Positions 32,680-42,413 of a stretch of 45,549 bases of DNA are shown here, one piece after another. Source of the DNA: Desulfuromonas sp. (lineage in GTDB: Bacteria; Desulfobacterota; Desulfuromonadia; Desulfuromonadales; BM501). Positions within the stretch are counted from its first letter, which is position 1. The number at the start of each line of letters is the position of its first letter. The position numbers and the translations under genes are program-made. The notes below the pieces were generated by a model, which was given only the letters and a program-made list of their open reading frames with translations, was not told the origin of the DNA and made no database searches. The DNA is taken from assembly GCF_002868845.1 (NCBI RefSeq), contig NZ_PKUB01000032.1:1-45549 (forward strand). The letters are read 5' to 3'.

Positions 32680-33546
32680 TCACTTCAGGTACTTGCCCAT
32701 GAGCAGGTCCAGCTTCTGCCAGGTGGCGGCGGGGATGAGGTCCTTGTGGGTCATGAGGGCGTACTGAAGGGCCTCCCCGCAGCCGCAGGGCCGCTCCGCG
32801 CCGATGCGCCTCACCGCCGCCTTGATGATGCCCCGGGCGGTGGCGACATTCTTCTGGATAATGGCCAGGACCGCCTCCACAGAAACGTCGTCGTGCTCCT
32901 GGTGCCAGCAGTCGTAGTCGGTAGCAAGGGCCACGGTGGCATAACAGATCTCCGCCTCACGGGCCAGGCGCGCCTCGGGGATGTTGGTCATGCCGATCAC
33001 GTCAACGCCCCAGCTCCGGTAGATGTTCGACTCGGCGCGGGTCGAGAAGTTGGGCCCCTCGATGCAGATGTAGGTCCCCCCCTGGTGCACCGTGGCTCCC
33101 ACCTCCCGGGACGAATCGACCAGCACCTGGGCCAGGTCGGCGCAGACCGGGTCGGCGAACTGCACGTGCCCCACCGCCCCTTCTCCGAAGAACGTGGAGG
33201 CCCGCCTGCCCTGGGTTCGGTCGAAGAACTGGTCGGGGATGACGATGTGGCCGGGGACGATCTCCTCCTTCATGCTGCCGACCGCGGAGACCGAGATGAT
33301 CCGTTCCACTCCGAGTTGCTTCATGCCGTGGATGTTGGCCCGGTAGGGAACCTCCGAAGGCAGGAGGCGATGGCCGCGGCCGTGCCGGGGCAGAAAGACC
33401 AGCCGGGCCCCTTCGAGGGTGCCGGTGATGAAGGCGTCGGAGGGTTCGCCGAAAGGTGTCTCCAGGCGCACCTCCTCGACCTCGGAAAATCCCTCGATTT
33501 CGTACAGGCCGCTGCCTCCGATAACGCCGATGGCCGGTTTGGACAT
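32680..33546 (-). CDS. mtnP: S-methyl-5'-thioadenosine phosphorylase
   Basis: A 288-residue MTA phosphorylase. Landmarks are IGVIGGSGLYEIEG, LPRHGRGHRLLPSEVPYRANI, SVSAVGSMKEEIVPGH, CIEGPNFSTRAESNIYRSWG, GMTNIPEARLAREAEICYATVALATDYDCW and two C-terminal CGC cysteines. It splits methylthioadenosine, a by-product of polyamine or AHL-type reactions, into adenine and 5-methylthioribose 1-phosphate. GAGGAGG precedes the ATG. The first gene of the minus-strand run that ends with purine nucleoside phosphorylase, with a 46-base gap to pfkB. Confidence 0.95.
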   Translation of the reverse strand: MSKPAIGVIGGSGLYEIEGFSEVEEVRLETPFGEPSDAFITGTLEGARLVFLPRHGRGHRLLPSEVPYRANIHGMKQLGVERIISVSAVGSMKEEIVPGHIVIPDQFFDRTQGRRASTFFGEGAVGHVQFADPVCADLAQVLVDSSREVGATVHQGGTYICIEGPNFSTRAESNIYRSWGVDVIGMTNIPEARLAREAEICYATVALATDYDCWHQEHDDVSVEAVLAIIQKNVATARGIIKAAVRRIGAERPCGCGEALQYALMTHKDLIPAATWQKLDLLMGKYLK

Positions 33547-33662
33547 GGGTGGTTCCTCCTCTGGGAGTCAAAAATATCAAAATCAACAGGGGTGACCCGG
33601 GTCCGGCCATAGAGTTTGAACTGCAAAAACACCGCCAACCCTCGATCGAGTCCTCGTCCCCT

Positions 33663-34760
33663 TTACGTTTTTTGTTCCGGGGCAGGCAGCAGGCCCTGGG
33701 CTCCTTCCAGCTTGCCCTTGAGCTGACCGCAGGCTGCGGAGATGTCCTGTCCCTTGCTGGCCCGCCGGATGGCGACCATCCCCCGGTCGAGCAGGGTTCT
33801 CTGGAAGGCTTCGACGGCTTCGGCGCCGGGAGCCCGGAAAGCCGAGCCGTCATGCTCGTTGAAGGGGATCAGGTTGACCTTGGCCTTCACGCCGTGGAGC
33901 AACTTTACCAGGCGCCTGGCATCTTCGAGAGAATCGTTGACCCCGCGGATCAGGATGTACTCAAAGGTGATGCGCTGGCTCGGCGGCAGGGGATACTTCC
34001 GGCAGGCATTCATCAGTTCCCGCAGCGGATAGCGACGGTTGACCGGCATCAGCTGGTCCCGCACTGCGTCGGTGGTGGCGTTGAGGGAGACGGCCAGGTT
34101 GACCCGGACGCGCCGCCCGAGTTCCAGCATCTCCGGGACCAGTCCCGACGTAGAAAGGGTGACCCTGCGCGGTCCGTAGTCGAAACCCTCGGTGCAGTAA
34201 AGGATCTCAAGGGCCTTGACGACATTCTCGAGGTTGTGAAGGGGCTCGCCCATCCCCATGAGGACGATGTTGTTGACCGGACCGTCTTTGACCGCGGCGC
34301 AGACCTGGTTGCCGATCTCGGCAGGGTCCAGATTGCGCACCAGTCCGAATGTCCCCGTGAGGCAGAAGGTGCAGGCCATTGCGCAGCCGACCTGGGTGGA
34401 GACGCACAGAGTGGCCCGTTCCCCCTCCATCGGGATGCGCACCGTTTCCACGGTCTGCCCGTCAGCAAGCCGGAAGAGGTACTTGCGTGTGCCGTCGCGG
34501 CTTTTTTCGACGCGCTCCGGGGTCCAGTCGGAGGCGGTCGCCCGTTCGGCCAACTCTTCCCGCAAGGCCTTGGAGAGGTCGGTCATCTCGGCGAAGGAGG
34601 TCACTCCCCTCCGGTAGATCCAGCGCATCAGCTGGCGGGCCCGAAACTTCTCCTTGCCCAGCCCCGAGAGGAAGCCGGTCAGCTCCTCAAGGGTCAGGTT
34701 CTTGAGGTCCACCCGCTGATTTTGGGGCATGTTCTCCAAGCCGTGAGGTCCTCTTTCCAT
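33663..34760 (-). CDS. rlmN: Dual-specificity 23S rRNA/tRNA methyltransferase RlmN
   Basis: A 365-residue radical SAM enzyme. The 4Fe-4S/SAM motif is C126-AMA-C130-TF-C133. [37 protein letters not shown] and the C-terminal [13 protein letters not shown], which carries the methyl-accepting cysteine, are all present. It methylates C2 of A2503 in 23S rRNA and A37 of some tRNAs. An upstream ATG at 34760 is used here. MPQNQ, ten codons later, is an alternative. It is separated from ndk by a strong terminator and from mtnP by 116 bases. Confidence 0.95.
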   Translation of the reverse strand: MERGPHGLENMPQNQRVDLKNLTLEELTGFLSGLGKEKFRARQLMRWIYRRGVTSFAEMTDLSKALREELAERATASDWTPERVEKSRDGTRKYLFRLADGQTVETVRIPMEGERATLCVSTQVGCAMACTFCLTGTFGLVRNLDPAEIGNQVCAAVKDGPVNNIVLMGMGEPLHNLENVVKALEILYCTEGFDYGPRRVTLSTSGLVPEMLELGRRVRVNLAVSLNATTDAVRDQLMPVNRRYPLRELMNACRKYPLPPSQRITFEYILIRGVNDSLEDARRLVKLLHGVKAKVNLIPFNEHDGSAFRAPGAEAVEAFQRTLLDRGMVAIRRASKGQDISAACGQLKGKLEGAQGLLPAPEQKT

Positions 34761-34777
34761 CTGAATTCACTATAAAA

Positions 34778-34810
34778 AAAAGCCCTTCGGATTGTACCCG
34801 AAGGGCTTTT
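34778..34810 (-). terminator. Intrinsic terminator of ndk
   Basis: A 13-bp perfect stem (34778-34790 with 34798-34810) and a 7-base loop, followed on the minus strand by eight T. It lies 43 bases past the ndk stop and upstream of rlmN, so rlmN needs its own promoter or read-through. Confidence 0.88.
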
Positions 34811-34852
34811 GATGCACAAGGCCAAAGTTGCCGGAGTCCCGAACCGGTGGCT

Positions 34853-35266
34853 CTACAGAAGCTCGAGGCCGGAAAAGAAGTAAGGGATCTCGAAGGCGGC
34901 GGTCTCCGGGGCATCGGAGCCGTGGGTGGCGTTCTCGCCGATGGAACTCCCGAACTCCTTGCGCAGGGTCCCCTCGGCGGCCTCAGCGGGGTTTGTGGCC
35001 CCCATCAGGTCGCGCCATTTCTTGATCGCGCCCTCGGCCTCGAGCACCATGACGAGGCAGGGGGCGCTGCTCATGAAGTCGGTGAGCTCGCCGAAGAAGG
35101 GACGCTCGTTATGAACGTAGTAGAAGCCCTCGGCTTCGACCTTGCTCATGTAGAGTTTCTTCAGGCCGACGACCTTGAAGCCTTCCGCGTAAATACGGGA
35201 CAGAATCTTACCGGCGTAGCCGGCGGCGAAGGCATCGGGCTTGATAATGGCAAAAGTTCTTTCCAT
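34853..35266 (-). CDS. ndk: Nucleoside diphosphate kinase
   Basis: A 137-residue Ndk of normal length. It starts [13 protein letters not shown] and contains [14 protein letters not shown], a [20 protein letters not shown] segment and the active-site histidine in [10 protein letters not shown] (about residue 115). It transfers the gamma phosphate between nucleoside triphosphates and diphosphates. The ATG at 35266 has a GGAGG-containing leader. An upstream in-frame extension to 35341 is not family-like. A single-gene transcript with a strong terminator. Confidence 0.95.
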   Translation of the reverse strand: MERTFAIIKPDAFAAGYAGKILSRIYAEGFKVVGLKKLYMSKVEAEGFYYVHNERPFFGELTDFMSSAPCLVMVLEAEGAIKKWRDLMGATNPAEAAEGTLRKEFGSSIGENATHGSDAPETAAFEIPYFFSGLELL

Positions 35267-35352
35267 GGTATTCCTCCAATCGCTGTTGCGGGCTGTGATG
35301 CAAACGTCGCGGTATTTAGCATCACCCACCGGGAAAGTCAAGATTTTAGGTC

Positions 35353-36192
35353 CTACTTCCCGGCCTTTTCCAGCTCGTTGTCGATAATTTTCTTAAAGCC
35401 CCCGATGCTGCGGTCCTTGAGGGGACGGCCGTTGATAAACACCGCAGGCGTCCCTCGCACCCCGGCGGCGATGCCGTCCCGAGTGTCCGTGTTGATGACG
35501 TTCTGATACGCGGGGCTCTTCATGTCTTCCTCGAAACGCTTGATGTTCAGGCCCAACTGCCGAGCAAATTCAAGGAACTTCAGCTCGTTTAGCTGGTTGT
35601 AGTTGGCAAAAAGCAGGTCGTGATACTCCCAGAACATCCCCTGCTCATTGGCCGCCAGGGAGGCCGCGGCCGCGGGACGGGCATAGCGGTGGTTGCGCAG
35701 GGGATAGTGCTTGTAGGCAAGCTTGACCTCCTTGGGGTAGGCCGCCAAGACCTCCTTGAGCATCGGGGCCAGCCGGGAACAATAGGGGCACTGGAAGTCG
35801 TCGAATACGACGATCGTCACCGGGGCATTCGCGGGACCCTTGATGGGGGCCCCGGCGATATTGATCTCCTGGATGAAAGCGACATCGAGAACCGAGACCA
35901 TCTTCTTCCCGGAGTTTTTAAGGAGCAGTTGGTCCCCGCGTCCCATGATCTGGAGGCCATCGGTACCTTTGTCGACGGCTATCCGGTCGGTGAGATTGCC
36001 GCCACTGTCGAAAACCAGGATCTCGGCCGAATCGGCAAGGACGAAGAGGCGCTTCCCGTCGGCGGCGGATGCGACGGCGAGGGGCGTAGCCTCGATCTCC
36101 AGGGAGGATACCACCTCCGTTTCCACTTTGGCCAGGGCGGGGGCGGCCAGTGCGAAGGACAGGGTCAGGCATGCCAGGAACAAATTTCTCAC
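35353..36192 (-). CDS. DsbA-family thiol oxidoreductase with an N-terminal extra domain
   Basis: A 279-residue exported protein. A signal peptide (about 1-21, ending ALA) is followed by an ~85-residue segment with repeated strand patterns ([34 protein letters not shown]), reminiscent of two beta-propeller blades. The thioredoxin-fold DsbA domain (about 115-279) has CPYC at residues 135-138 and the cis-proline in [13 protein letters not shown]. It probably handles disulfide bonds in the periplasm, which matters in a cell making multiheme cytochromes. The start is GTG at 36192 with GGGAG six bases upstream. It is the last gene before ndk on the minus strand. Confidence 0.85.
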   Translation of the reverse strand: MRNLFLACLTLSFALAAPALAKVETEVVSSLEIEATPLAVASAADGKRLFVLADSAEILVFDSGGNLTDRIAVDKGTDGLQIMGRGDQLLLKNSGKKMVSVLDVAFIQEINIAGAPIKGPANAPVTIVVFDDFQCPYCSRLAPMLKEVLAAYPKEVKLAYKHYPLRNHRYARPAAAASLAANEQGMFWEYHDLLFANYNQLNELKFLEFARQLGLNIKRFEEDMKSPAYQNVINTDTRDGIAAGVRGTPAVFINGRPLKDRSIGGFKKIIDNELEKAGK

Positions 36193-36403
36193 ATCAATCT
36201 CCCTTCGTTTGGATTGATTCAATCTGCAGAGAATCTTATAGCAGATTTCCACCAGACTAAAAACAAAAATAGCTATTTACGCCTTCGGTTAAATGCCCTC
36301 AGGAGAAAATACGCTCTCTCCGAGGTTGCAGAAATTCGCTTTTGTGGTTTCTTAGTACTAGAAGGTTATGCAGCTTGAGCAGAGAACCGATGCGGAGGCG
36401 GCC

Positions 36404-36601
36404 ATGATGATCAGGATCATGTATCACAACGGAAAGCATGATCTGGTGAAGACCTCGGCGCTAGAACGCCTTATCAGTTCCAACCAGGTCAAACAGTTTC
36501 AGCGCTCCAGCGGATGGGTCACCCCTAGCAGGGACCCTGTCCGGAGAACGAGAAACAGTCAATACCGGGGAATGGAGAGGCGGGAGGCGAAGAGCGCCTG
36601 A
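36404..36601 (+). CDS. Small protein resembling the GSU3473 family
   Basis: A 65-residue protein from ATG 36404, with GGAGG spaced 7 bases upstream. It reads MMIRIMYHNGKHDLVKT, then LERLISSNQVKQFQRSSGWVTP and ends YRGMERREAKSA. From memory this matches a short conserved protein of Geobacter relatives named GSU3473 family, whose function is unknown. The ERR ending recalls sequences that follow a receiver or PilZ partner, but that is only an impression. It has its own terminator 78 bases downstream and is the only plus-strand gene in this part. Confidence 0.7.
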   Translation: MMIRIMYHNGKHDLVKTSALERLISSNQVKQFQRSSGWVTPSRDPVRRTRNSQYRGMERREAKSA

Positions 36602-36678
36602 GTGCGTTCAACCTTCCGTCGGCGCTTTTCCGGAAGAGGGAAACACGAGGTTCCCTCTGGCCAAAAAACAAATGATGC

Positions 36679-36705
36679 GAGGCGGGGACAACCCGCCTCT
36701 TTTTT
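36679..36705 (+). terminator. Intrinsic terminator of the 65-residue protein gene
   Basis: GAGGCGGG (36679-36686) pairs with CCCGCCTC (36692-36699) around a 5-base loop and is followed by six T. It is a textbook Rho-independent terminator for the plus-strand gene, lying between it and the convergent tamB. Confidence 0.9.
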
Positions 36706-36732
36706 GTATCCGGGCTTATCGCAACGCCCCCC

Positions 36733-39700
36733 TCAGTCGAACTCGATCTTGTAGAAGAGGTCCACGCCGCTCTCCAAACCGAAGCTCGACTCGAGGTCCC
36801 AAAAGGGGGAGAGGCTGTAGCGCAAACGAACCTCGTTGGCGTTGGTGAAGAGGGAGTGCCCGATGCTGAGATACAGATCGGGGTTCAGATACTTGCCGAT
36901 GGTGACCACCGATGATTCGGCATCACCGTTGCCGGCCTCGACCTCGATCACATCCAGCCCCACCCTTCGCTTGACCTGATCCTGAAGCGAGGCAGACTCC
37001 CCTTGGTTGAGAAGGAGTCCGGCCGCCATCATCATCGGGTCGGTTTGGCCCTTCCCGCTGCTGAAGGGGCGCCCGAACACGACATAGGAGAGGATGTCCG
37101 TGTCGGGCATCGCCGGGTCGGAGTACAGCTTGACCACCGGGGCCCGCGGCGTGCCGGTGACTTTCACCCCGGCCTTGACCTCCCCCGAAGTGCGCAGAGC
37201 GAGTACGTCGAGAGTGGGACGATCCACAGGTCCGCCGGCGAAGAGGACGTTGCCCCGCTCGATGTCGAGGCGCACGCCGTAGGCAGCATAAATGCCCTGC
37301 TCCACCGTGAGCTTTCCCTGCCCCGTAATCTCCCCGGCCCCCTGGGCCTTCAAGAGAATGCCTCCCCCAAGACGGGCGTCGACGCCGGCGGTCCTGACAA
37401 GAACATGATCCCCGAGCGCAACCTCGACCTGAAGATCGAGGGCTGCCGCCGACTCCTTTCCGGTGGAAACGTCGGCGTCCACAACGACCAGATCCGGGCT
37501 GGAACGCACCGTCGGCTGGGCTTGGCTGCCGGAGAGAAGGAGTTGAGGCACGAGGATCGCCCCCCGCACCTTCACCGCCTCCGGGCTGGCCTCCACGGTC
37601 AGGTCGGGGCTGGCCGCGGCCGAAAGCTCCGGTAGGTTGATGATCCGGAAGTCCTTTCCGACGAGACGGGCCTGGAATCCGGCCGGGCGCCAGCCCTCCA
37701 GGCGGACCGAGCCGCTGCCCTCAATGAACCCTTTTCCGGAGCGGACCTCGAAACGCTCCAGACGGATATCTTCCCCCGCAAGCTCCATCTCCAGTCCGAT
37801 CCCTTGCAGCTCAATTCCAGCGGCAGGCAGGTAGGCGCCCGCATCGGCCAAGCCCAGCCTGCCGCCCAGTTCGGGGGTCTGCCAAGTGCCGCCCAGCCCG
37901 ATTTCGAGATCGAGAGCGCCTCGACTCTCCTGAACCAACCCCGGGAGAAGAGCCGCAAGCAGGCCCCGTTCACGAATCCGGGCGCGCAGGTCGCCTCGGA
38001 CCGCGCCCTGCGCGTCGATGGAGACCGGCAGCCGCGCGACAACCGGGAGCCGAAAACGTCCCTGGGCCTCCCCGTAATCGGCCAGGGCCAGAGACACCTC
38101 GCCCGTCAGCGCATCACCTCGCCAGCTCCAGTGCAGGTCTGCGGCATCCAAGGGGGCGCTGACCAGCCCTTCGTCATCCTCGCTCCATTGAAGAAGACCG
38201 CCGCCGACCTCGCCGCGCCCCTCCAGATCGAGGGCCAGTCCCGGAAGCCACTCTCCCTCGGCCCCGCCGCTCAACTGCCCTTCGAGATGCAGAGACGGCG
38301 GCAACCAGGGCCGAAGCAGGGCCAGGTCGATTCCCTCCCACCCCACCTCCAACTCCCCCTGCCCGGGAACGCCCGAGGCCGGCTTCTGGTCCGAAACCAC
38401 TCGCCCCACAAGGCCTCCGCCCTCTTCCAGGGAGAGTTCCATTTCCCCTGCGAGACCGCCTCCGTCCCAGGTCAGTTTCGCCATAGCCAGGGGCACAGCC
38501 ACCACTTGTCCTGCGCTGGCTACCTTCCCCGTCAACTGCGCCTGAGCGACGATCTCCGTTTCTCCCCCGGGCAGCCAGCGCAGCGTCGCCGCCCCCTCCC
38601 CGCGGCCATTGAGCTTCGCTCCCTCAAGCCAGGGGTTGGCATGCTCCAGGGAGAGGTCGCTCCAATGCCCCCCCAAATATCCCTTCAGAGGATCGAGATC
38701 GAGATCCCCCTCCAGGCGAAAGCCCTCGCCAAGCGCGCTGGTCAACTCCAGCGCCGAGAAACGGATCGCAGCCGGTGACAGGGCCAGTTCCACCGGACCG
38801 GCCAGAGTCCAGACTCCGTGAGTCCCGTCCTGTCCCTCCAGAGCATGGAGGGTCCCGGCCCAGGAATCCCCCTCGAGGCCGCCCGCCGCCGCCCCCCTCG
38901 CCCACCCTTCCGGCCAGGCAAGATCGAGGTCAAGGTCATGGGCGGTCGAGGTTCCGGAGAGCTTCAGAACTGCGGCATCGAGGCGTAAGCCCTCCCTCTC
39001 CAGTCCCTTGATCGCAACCTGAACGGCGAAGGGTCCGCCCGCCCTTTCCCTGCCTGCCTCGAGCTTCATGGCCGCCGCCCGGAGCCCGGCGCCCTCGAAC
39101 TCCCGAGCATCTCCGGTCGCCGCCCCGGTCAGTTCCCCCTCGTGCCAGCGCAGCCAGCCCCGCGCCCGGAGCCGTCCTCGGACCTCCGGAAGGAGGCTAG
39201 AGAAGCGAGCGACATCGGCCTCGAAATCGATGCGCTCTTCCAGGCTGCCGGAGCCGGTCAAATCGAAACCATCGCCGTGCAAGTCAAGAGCATTCAGGAA
39301 TAGGTCCTCCCCCAGGAGACGGGCATCCAGGCGCCCGGAGAGGACCCGACCGTTCAGGACGCTGTCGCGGAAACGCCCCAGGACCGTGGCCTCAAGCGGC
39401 GACGATGGCAGGCGCTTTAAAGTCCCGTCGACATCCAGATTGACCCTTCCCGGCCACCGCGAGTCAAGCCTTGCCGGGTCGAGGGCACGGCCCTGGAGAG
39501 AGCCGCCCAGCAAAAGTCCCTCCCTCCAGTCGATCTCCAACTCGCCAGCCAGCTCGCCGCCGAGCCAACGCCCCTCCAGGCCGGAGAGGACCATTCCCGT
39601 CCCGCTCCCCGCGGCGCTCCCCGCCAGGCTCAACTCCTGCCAGTTGTCGGCGACATTGGCCAATGAAAAACGCCCCGTCCAGTCCTCGAGAGTTCCGCCC

Positions 39701-40662
39701 AATTGCAGGGTGCCGGAAAGGTCGGTGGCAGTGCCAGTCTCCGGGGCCAGGTCGAGCCGATCGATGTCGAGCTTCCCGGAGAAGCGGGGCTCGGCGCCGG
39801 GCCACTCCAGAGCGGCGTTGCCGGAGACCCGGTCCGGCCCGCCGGCCCGCTCCAGGACCAGGTCGCGCAATTGCAGGAATGTTCCGGCCAGATCCAACTC
39901 AGCCCTCAGCCCCAGGCGCCGCTCAGGGCCGGAGTGGACCGTTATCTCCAAGGGGCCCGACAGGACAACCGGCTTCCGGGACTTTGCGAGACGGGCATCG
40001 AGGGCAAAAACATCAAGCCCTGCGACCGCCTCGCCCAGTGCGACACGGATATGGGCCGCCACCCCCGGAACGTCCAGATTGAGCTCCAGGCGCCCCTCGG
40101 CCTCCAAACCGGACGTCTCGAGGCGCAGACCCTCCACTTTCAAGGCGCCGTCGCGCCAAGCCATCCGGGCTTCAAGACTCTCCAGCCGAACAGCTTCCCC
40201 CTCGGCCGGGTGCAGAATCATACCCTCCAACTTCAGGGCCTCGATCGATGCCGACAGACGCCGGGCCATGTCCGGCAACCGGGGCCAGCTCAGCTCAGCA
40301 GGCGCCCCCCCGGCCTTCTCCTGCTGCGCCGGGGCCAGCCGCACTTCGGTTCCGGCAAGGGCGATCTCGGTCACCGCCAGTTCACCCCTCAGCAACCGGG
40401 CGGGTAACCAGGCAAGATGCAGGACGGACGCCGAGGCCTCGCCACCGGGCCAACTCACCCCAAATCCCTCCAGGCGAAGATCTCCGGCGATTCTCCCTTC
40501 CACCTGCCGAGCCTCCACCCCGACCGGGGCAAGGCCCGAAATCGCACCCAGCAACCAGCGGGCTCCCGACGATGTCCCCAGCACCCAGGTCGCCGCCCCC
40601 GCCAGCAGGATGACTCCCAGAAGCAGGAGCAGACCGCCGTATTTGAGCAGGCGCCTCACCAT
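36733..40662 (-). CDS. tamB: Translocation and assembly module protein TamB
   Basis: A 1309-residue protein. It has one N-terminal membrane helix (about 8-28), then a very long repetitive beta-rich region typical of the AsmA/TamB group of lipid-transfer or assembly bridge proteins. The C-terminal DUF490 domain shows SGKGFIEGSGSV, GVKVTGTPRAPVVKLYSDPAMPDTDILSYVVFGR and a final strand ending FYKIEFD. It spans the periplasm and works with TamA, encoded just upstream with a 7-base overlap. In E. coli the pair inserts some outer-membrane proteins, and newer work supports phospholipid transport. Confidence 0.93.
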   Translation of the reverse strand: MVRRLLKYGGLLLLLGVILLAGAATWVLGTSSGARWLLGAISGLAPVGVEARQVEGRIAGDLRLEGFGVSWPGGEASASVLHLAWLPARLLRGELAVTEIALAGTEVRLAPAQQEKAGGAPAELSWPRLPDMARRLSASIEALKLEGMILHPAEGEAVRLESLEARMAWRDGALKVEGLRLETSGLEAEGRLELNLDVPGVAAHIRVALGEAVAGLDVFALDARLAKSRKPVVLSGPLEITVHSGPERRLGLRAELDLAGTFLQLRDLVLERAGGPDRVSGNAALEWPGAEPRFSGKLDIDRLDLAPETGTATDLSGTLQLGGTLEDWTGRFSLANVADNWQELSLAGSAAGSGTGMVLSGLEGRWLGGELAGELEIDWREGLLLGGSLQGRALDPARLDSRWPGRVNLDVDGTLKRLPSSPLEATVLGRFRDSVLNGRVLSGRLDARLLGEDLFLNALDLHGDGFDLTGSGSLEERIDFEADVARFSSLLPEVRGRLRARGWLRWHEGELTGAATGDAREFEGAGLRAAAMKLEAGRERAGGPFAVQVAIKGLEREGLRLDAAVLKLSGTSTAHDLDLDLAWPEGWARGAAAGGLEGDSWAGTLHALEGQDGTHGVWTLAGPVELALSPAAIRFSALELTSALGEGFRLEGDLDLDPLKGYLGGHWSDLSLEHANPWLEGAKLNGRGEGAATLRWLPGGETEIVAQAQLTGKVASAGQVVAVPLAMAKLTWDGGGLAGEMELSLEEGGGLVGRVVSDQKPASGVPGQGELEVGWEGIDLALLRPWLPPSLHLEGQLSGGAEGEWLPGLALDLEGRGEVGGGLLQWSEDDEGLVSAPLDAADLHWSWRGDALTGEVSLALADYGEAQGRFRLPVVARLPVSIDAQGAVRGDLRARIRERGLLAALLPGLVQESRGALDLEIGLGGTWQTPELGGRLGLADAGAYLPAAGIELQGIGLEMELAGEDIRLERFEVRSGKGFIEGSGSVRLEGWRPAGFQARLVGKDFRIINLPELSAAASPDLTVEASPEAVKVRGAILVPQLLLSGSQAQPTVRSSPDLVVVDADVSTGKESAAALDLQVEVALGDHVLVRTAGVDARLGGGILLKAQGAGEITGQGKLTVEQGIYAAYGVRLDIERGNVLFAGGPVDRPTLDVLALRTSGEVKAGVKVTGTPRAPVVKLYSDPAMPDTDILSYVVFGRPFSSGKGQTDPMMMAAGLLLNQGESASLQDQVKRRVGLDVIEVEAGNGDAESSVVTIGKYLNPDLYLSIGHSLFTNANEVRLRYSLSPFWDLESSFGLESGVDLFYKIEFD

Positions 40663-42413
40663 CCGAACCCCACGCTCAAATGCAGCCGGTAAGACGGGTC
40701 CTTCTGCCCGACCTGGCGAGCCAGGTCGATGCGAACCGGCCCCACAGGGGTATAGCGCCGGATCCCGATTCCGGCCCCTTGGGCCAGTTCGTACTCGGAG
40801 AGGGAATCGAAGGCATTACCAATGTCGTAAAAAAGGGCGCCCCCCCAGTTTTCTCCTAAAGCACGCTCCAGTTCGAGGCTCCCCACAAGCACATGTTTGC
40901 CCCCCACCACTTCTCCATCGGAGTCCGACGGCGCCAGGGACTGGTAGGCGTAACCGCGCACGCTCTGGTCCCCCCCGGCGAAGAAACGCAGAGACACGGG
41001 AAACTCTTCCAGAGCCTCGTTCTGCAGGGTCAGTCCGCCGTCCATCCGGGCGAACAGGGAGAGGCGTCCGGGCAGTGGCAGCAAAGCGTTTCCCGAGACC
41101 AGCGTCTGGACCAGGCCGGTATCCGAACCGAGGCTCTGGTGGCCACCCCGCACTTCGATGCGGAAGTGGTAACCTTCCTTCGGGCGCACCGTGTCCGGGT
41201 ATCGTCGCCGGGAGTAGCGAATCCCCGGGATCACCATACGGGACCGGAAGTCGTCATCGGCAATGGTAGAGTCCTCCTGCAGCAGGCGCAGAAAGACCGA
41301 TCCACGACGGCCCTTGCCGTAATCCCGGACGACCTCCCCTTCGGCGAAAATGGACTGGGTCTCGTAAGTATCGATGTCTTCGCGGTTGTAGCCGAGGCGA
41401 AGGACGGTAGCCGTCTGGATGTTCCGGCCCCAGGGAATCGTGTAACTGGATGTCAGGGACTGCCTCAACTCGGCCATAAGGAGGTCGCCCTCGAGCAGGT
41501 GGGCGCGGTGAAACACGTTGAGATCCCTGTACTCCAGGGAAAGGCGCGCCCCCGTGTCGGTGCCGTAACCGATTCCCGGGCGCAGGCGACGGCGTGGGGA
41601 GGGGGCCAGGTGAATCTCGACCGAAACGCGTTGATCCTCGGCCGCTTCTATGCGGGGGGTAATAAGCACCTCCCTGAAACGGTCCGTATCGAGAAAGTTC
41701 AGCTGGGTCTGGCCGAGCCTGGCGTGGGAGAAGACCTCTCCGGGGCTGAACGCCAGGAACCGGCGCAGAAAGCCCTTCGGGTAGTCCTCCGCCCCCAGCA
41801 ACAAGGCGTGACCGAACAAGTAGCGGGGACCCGTTTCAAGGACCAGGTCGATGTCGGCCCACCCCTCCCCCCTGTGCACCAGGATTTCATGCGTGGGGAA
41901 ACCGGCGGCCAGGTAGCCCAGGTCAAGAGCGCGGGCCTTGAGAGACCCCTTGGCCTTCTCGTAGCGGTCCTGCCGCAGCACCGCCCCCTCTCGAAGGGGG
42001 AAATCCTTGACCATGTCCCGCAGGGAAGAGGCCTCCTCCCCAGGGCCCACCAGTTCGAAGCGGACCAGTCGAACGCGCACCGGTTCCCCGGGATCGACCT
42101 CCACGGTCAGGCGGAACCGGTTCTTCTCCAACTCCTCGAGGGCGACCTCCGCATCGGCCGCGAAATATCCAAAAGGCTCCAGGGCCGGCCCGACCTTCTT
42201 CGGGACCTGCCTGGCGAACCGCTTCAGCCAGCGCCGGTTGACCGTCCCCTCGCGAACCAGCCCCGGCGGCAAGCCGAGAGCGACCCGCACGTTGTCCAGC
42301 ATCTCCTCCTCGACGCCCCGGATCACCACCTCGACCGGTTCCGCCGCCCGAGCGGGCGGCGCCGGAAGGATCAGGATCAGGGTCAGAAACAGAAAAGAGA
42401 AAAAAAGCCGCAA
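40656..42413 (-). CDS. tamA: TamA/BamA-family outer-membrane protein
   Basis: A 585-residue protein. A signal peptide (about 1-23, ending ARAA) precedes three POTRA-like domains (about 25-250). A 16-strand BamA-type barrel follows, with RFFAGGDQSVRGYAYQSL carrying the conserved VRGY lid motif and a final strand ending SVGFGW with aromatic C-terminus. It is paired with TamB. The start is TTG at 42413, giving an intact signal peptide, with only a weak ribosome site. The length matches TamA. It should insert the outer-membrane end of the TamAB complex. Confidence 0.92.
   Translation of the reverse strand: MRLFFSFLFLTLILILPAPPARAAEPVEVVIRGVEEEMLDNVRVALGLPPGLVREGTVNRRWLKRFARQVPKKVGPALEPFGYFAADAEVALEELEKNRFRLTVEVDPGEPVRVRLVRFELVGPGEEASSLRDMVKDFPLREGAVLRQDRYEKAKGSLKARALDLGYLAAGFPTHEILVHRGEGWADIDLVLETGPRYLFGHALLLGAEDYPKGFLRRFLAFSPGEVFSHARLGQTQLNFLDTDRFREVLITPRIEAAEDQRVSVEIHLAPSPRRRLRPGIGYGTDTGARLSLEYRDLNVFHRAHLLEGDLLMAELRQSLTSSYTIPWGRNIQTATVLRLGYNREDIDTYETQSIFAEGEVVRDYGKGRRGSVFLRLLQEDSTIADDDFRSRMVIPGIRYSRRRYPDTVRPKEGYHFRIEVRGGHQSLGSDTGLVQTLVSGNALLPLPGRLSLFARMDGGLTLQNEALEEFPVSLRFFAGGDQSVRGYAYQSLAPSDSDGEVVGGKHVLVGSLELERALGENWGGALFYDIGNAFDSLSEYELAQGAGIGIRRYTPVGPVRIDLARQVGQKDPSYRLHLSVGFGW

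Noticed and set aside
39068-41269. 733-codon frame opposite tamA and tamB
   Set aside because: Arg/Ser/Pro-rich composition typical of a shadow frame in GC-rich DNA, spanning two real genes.
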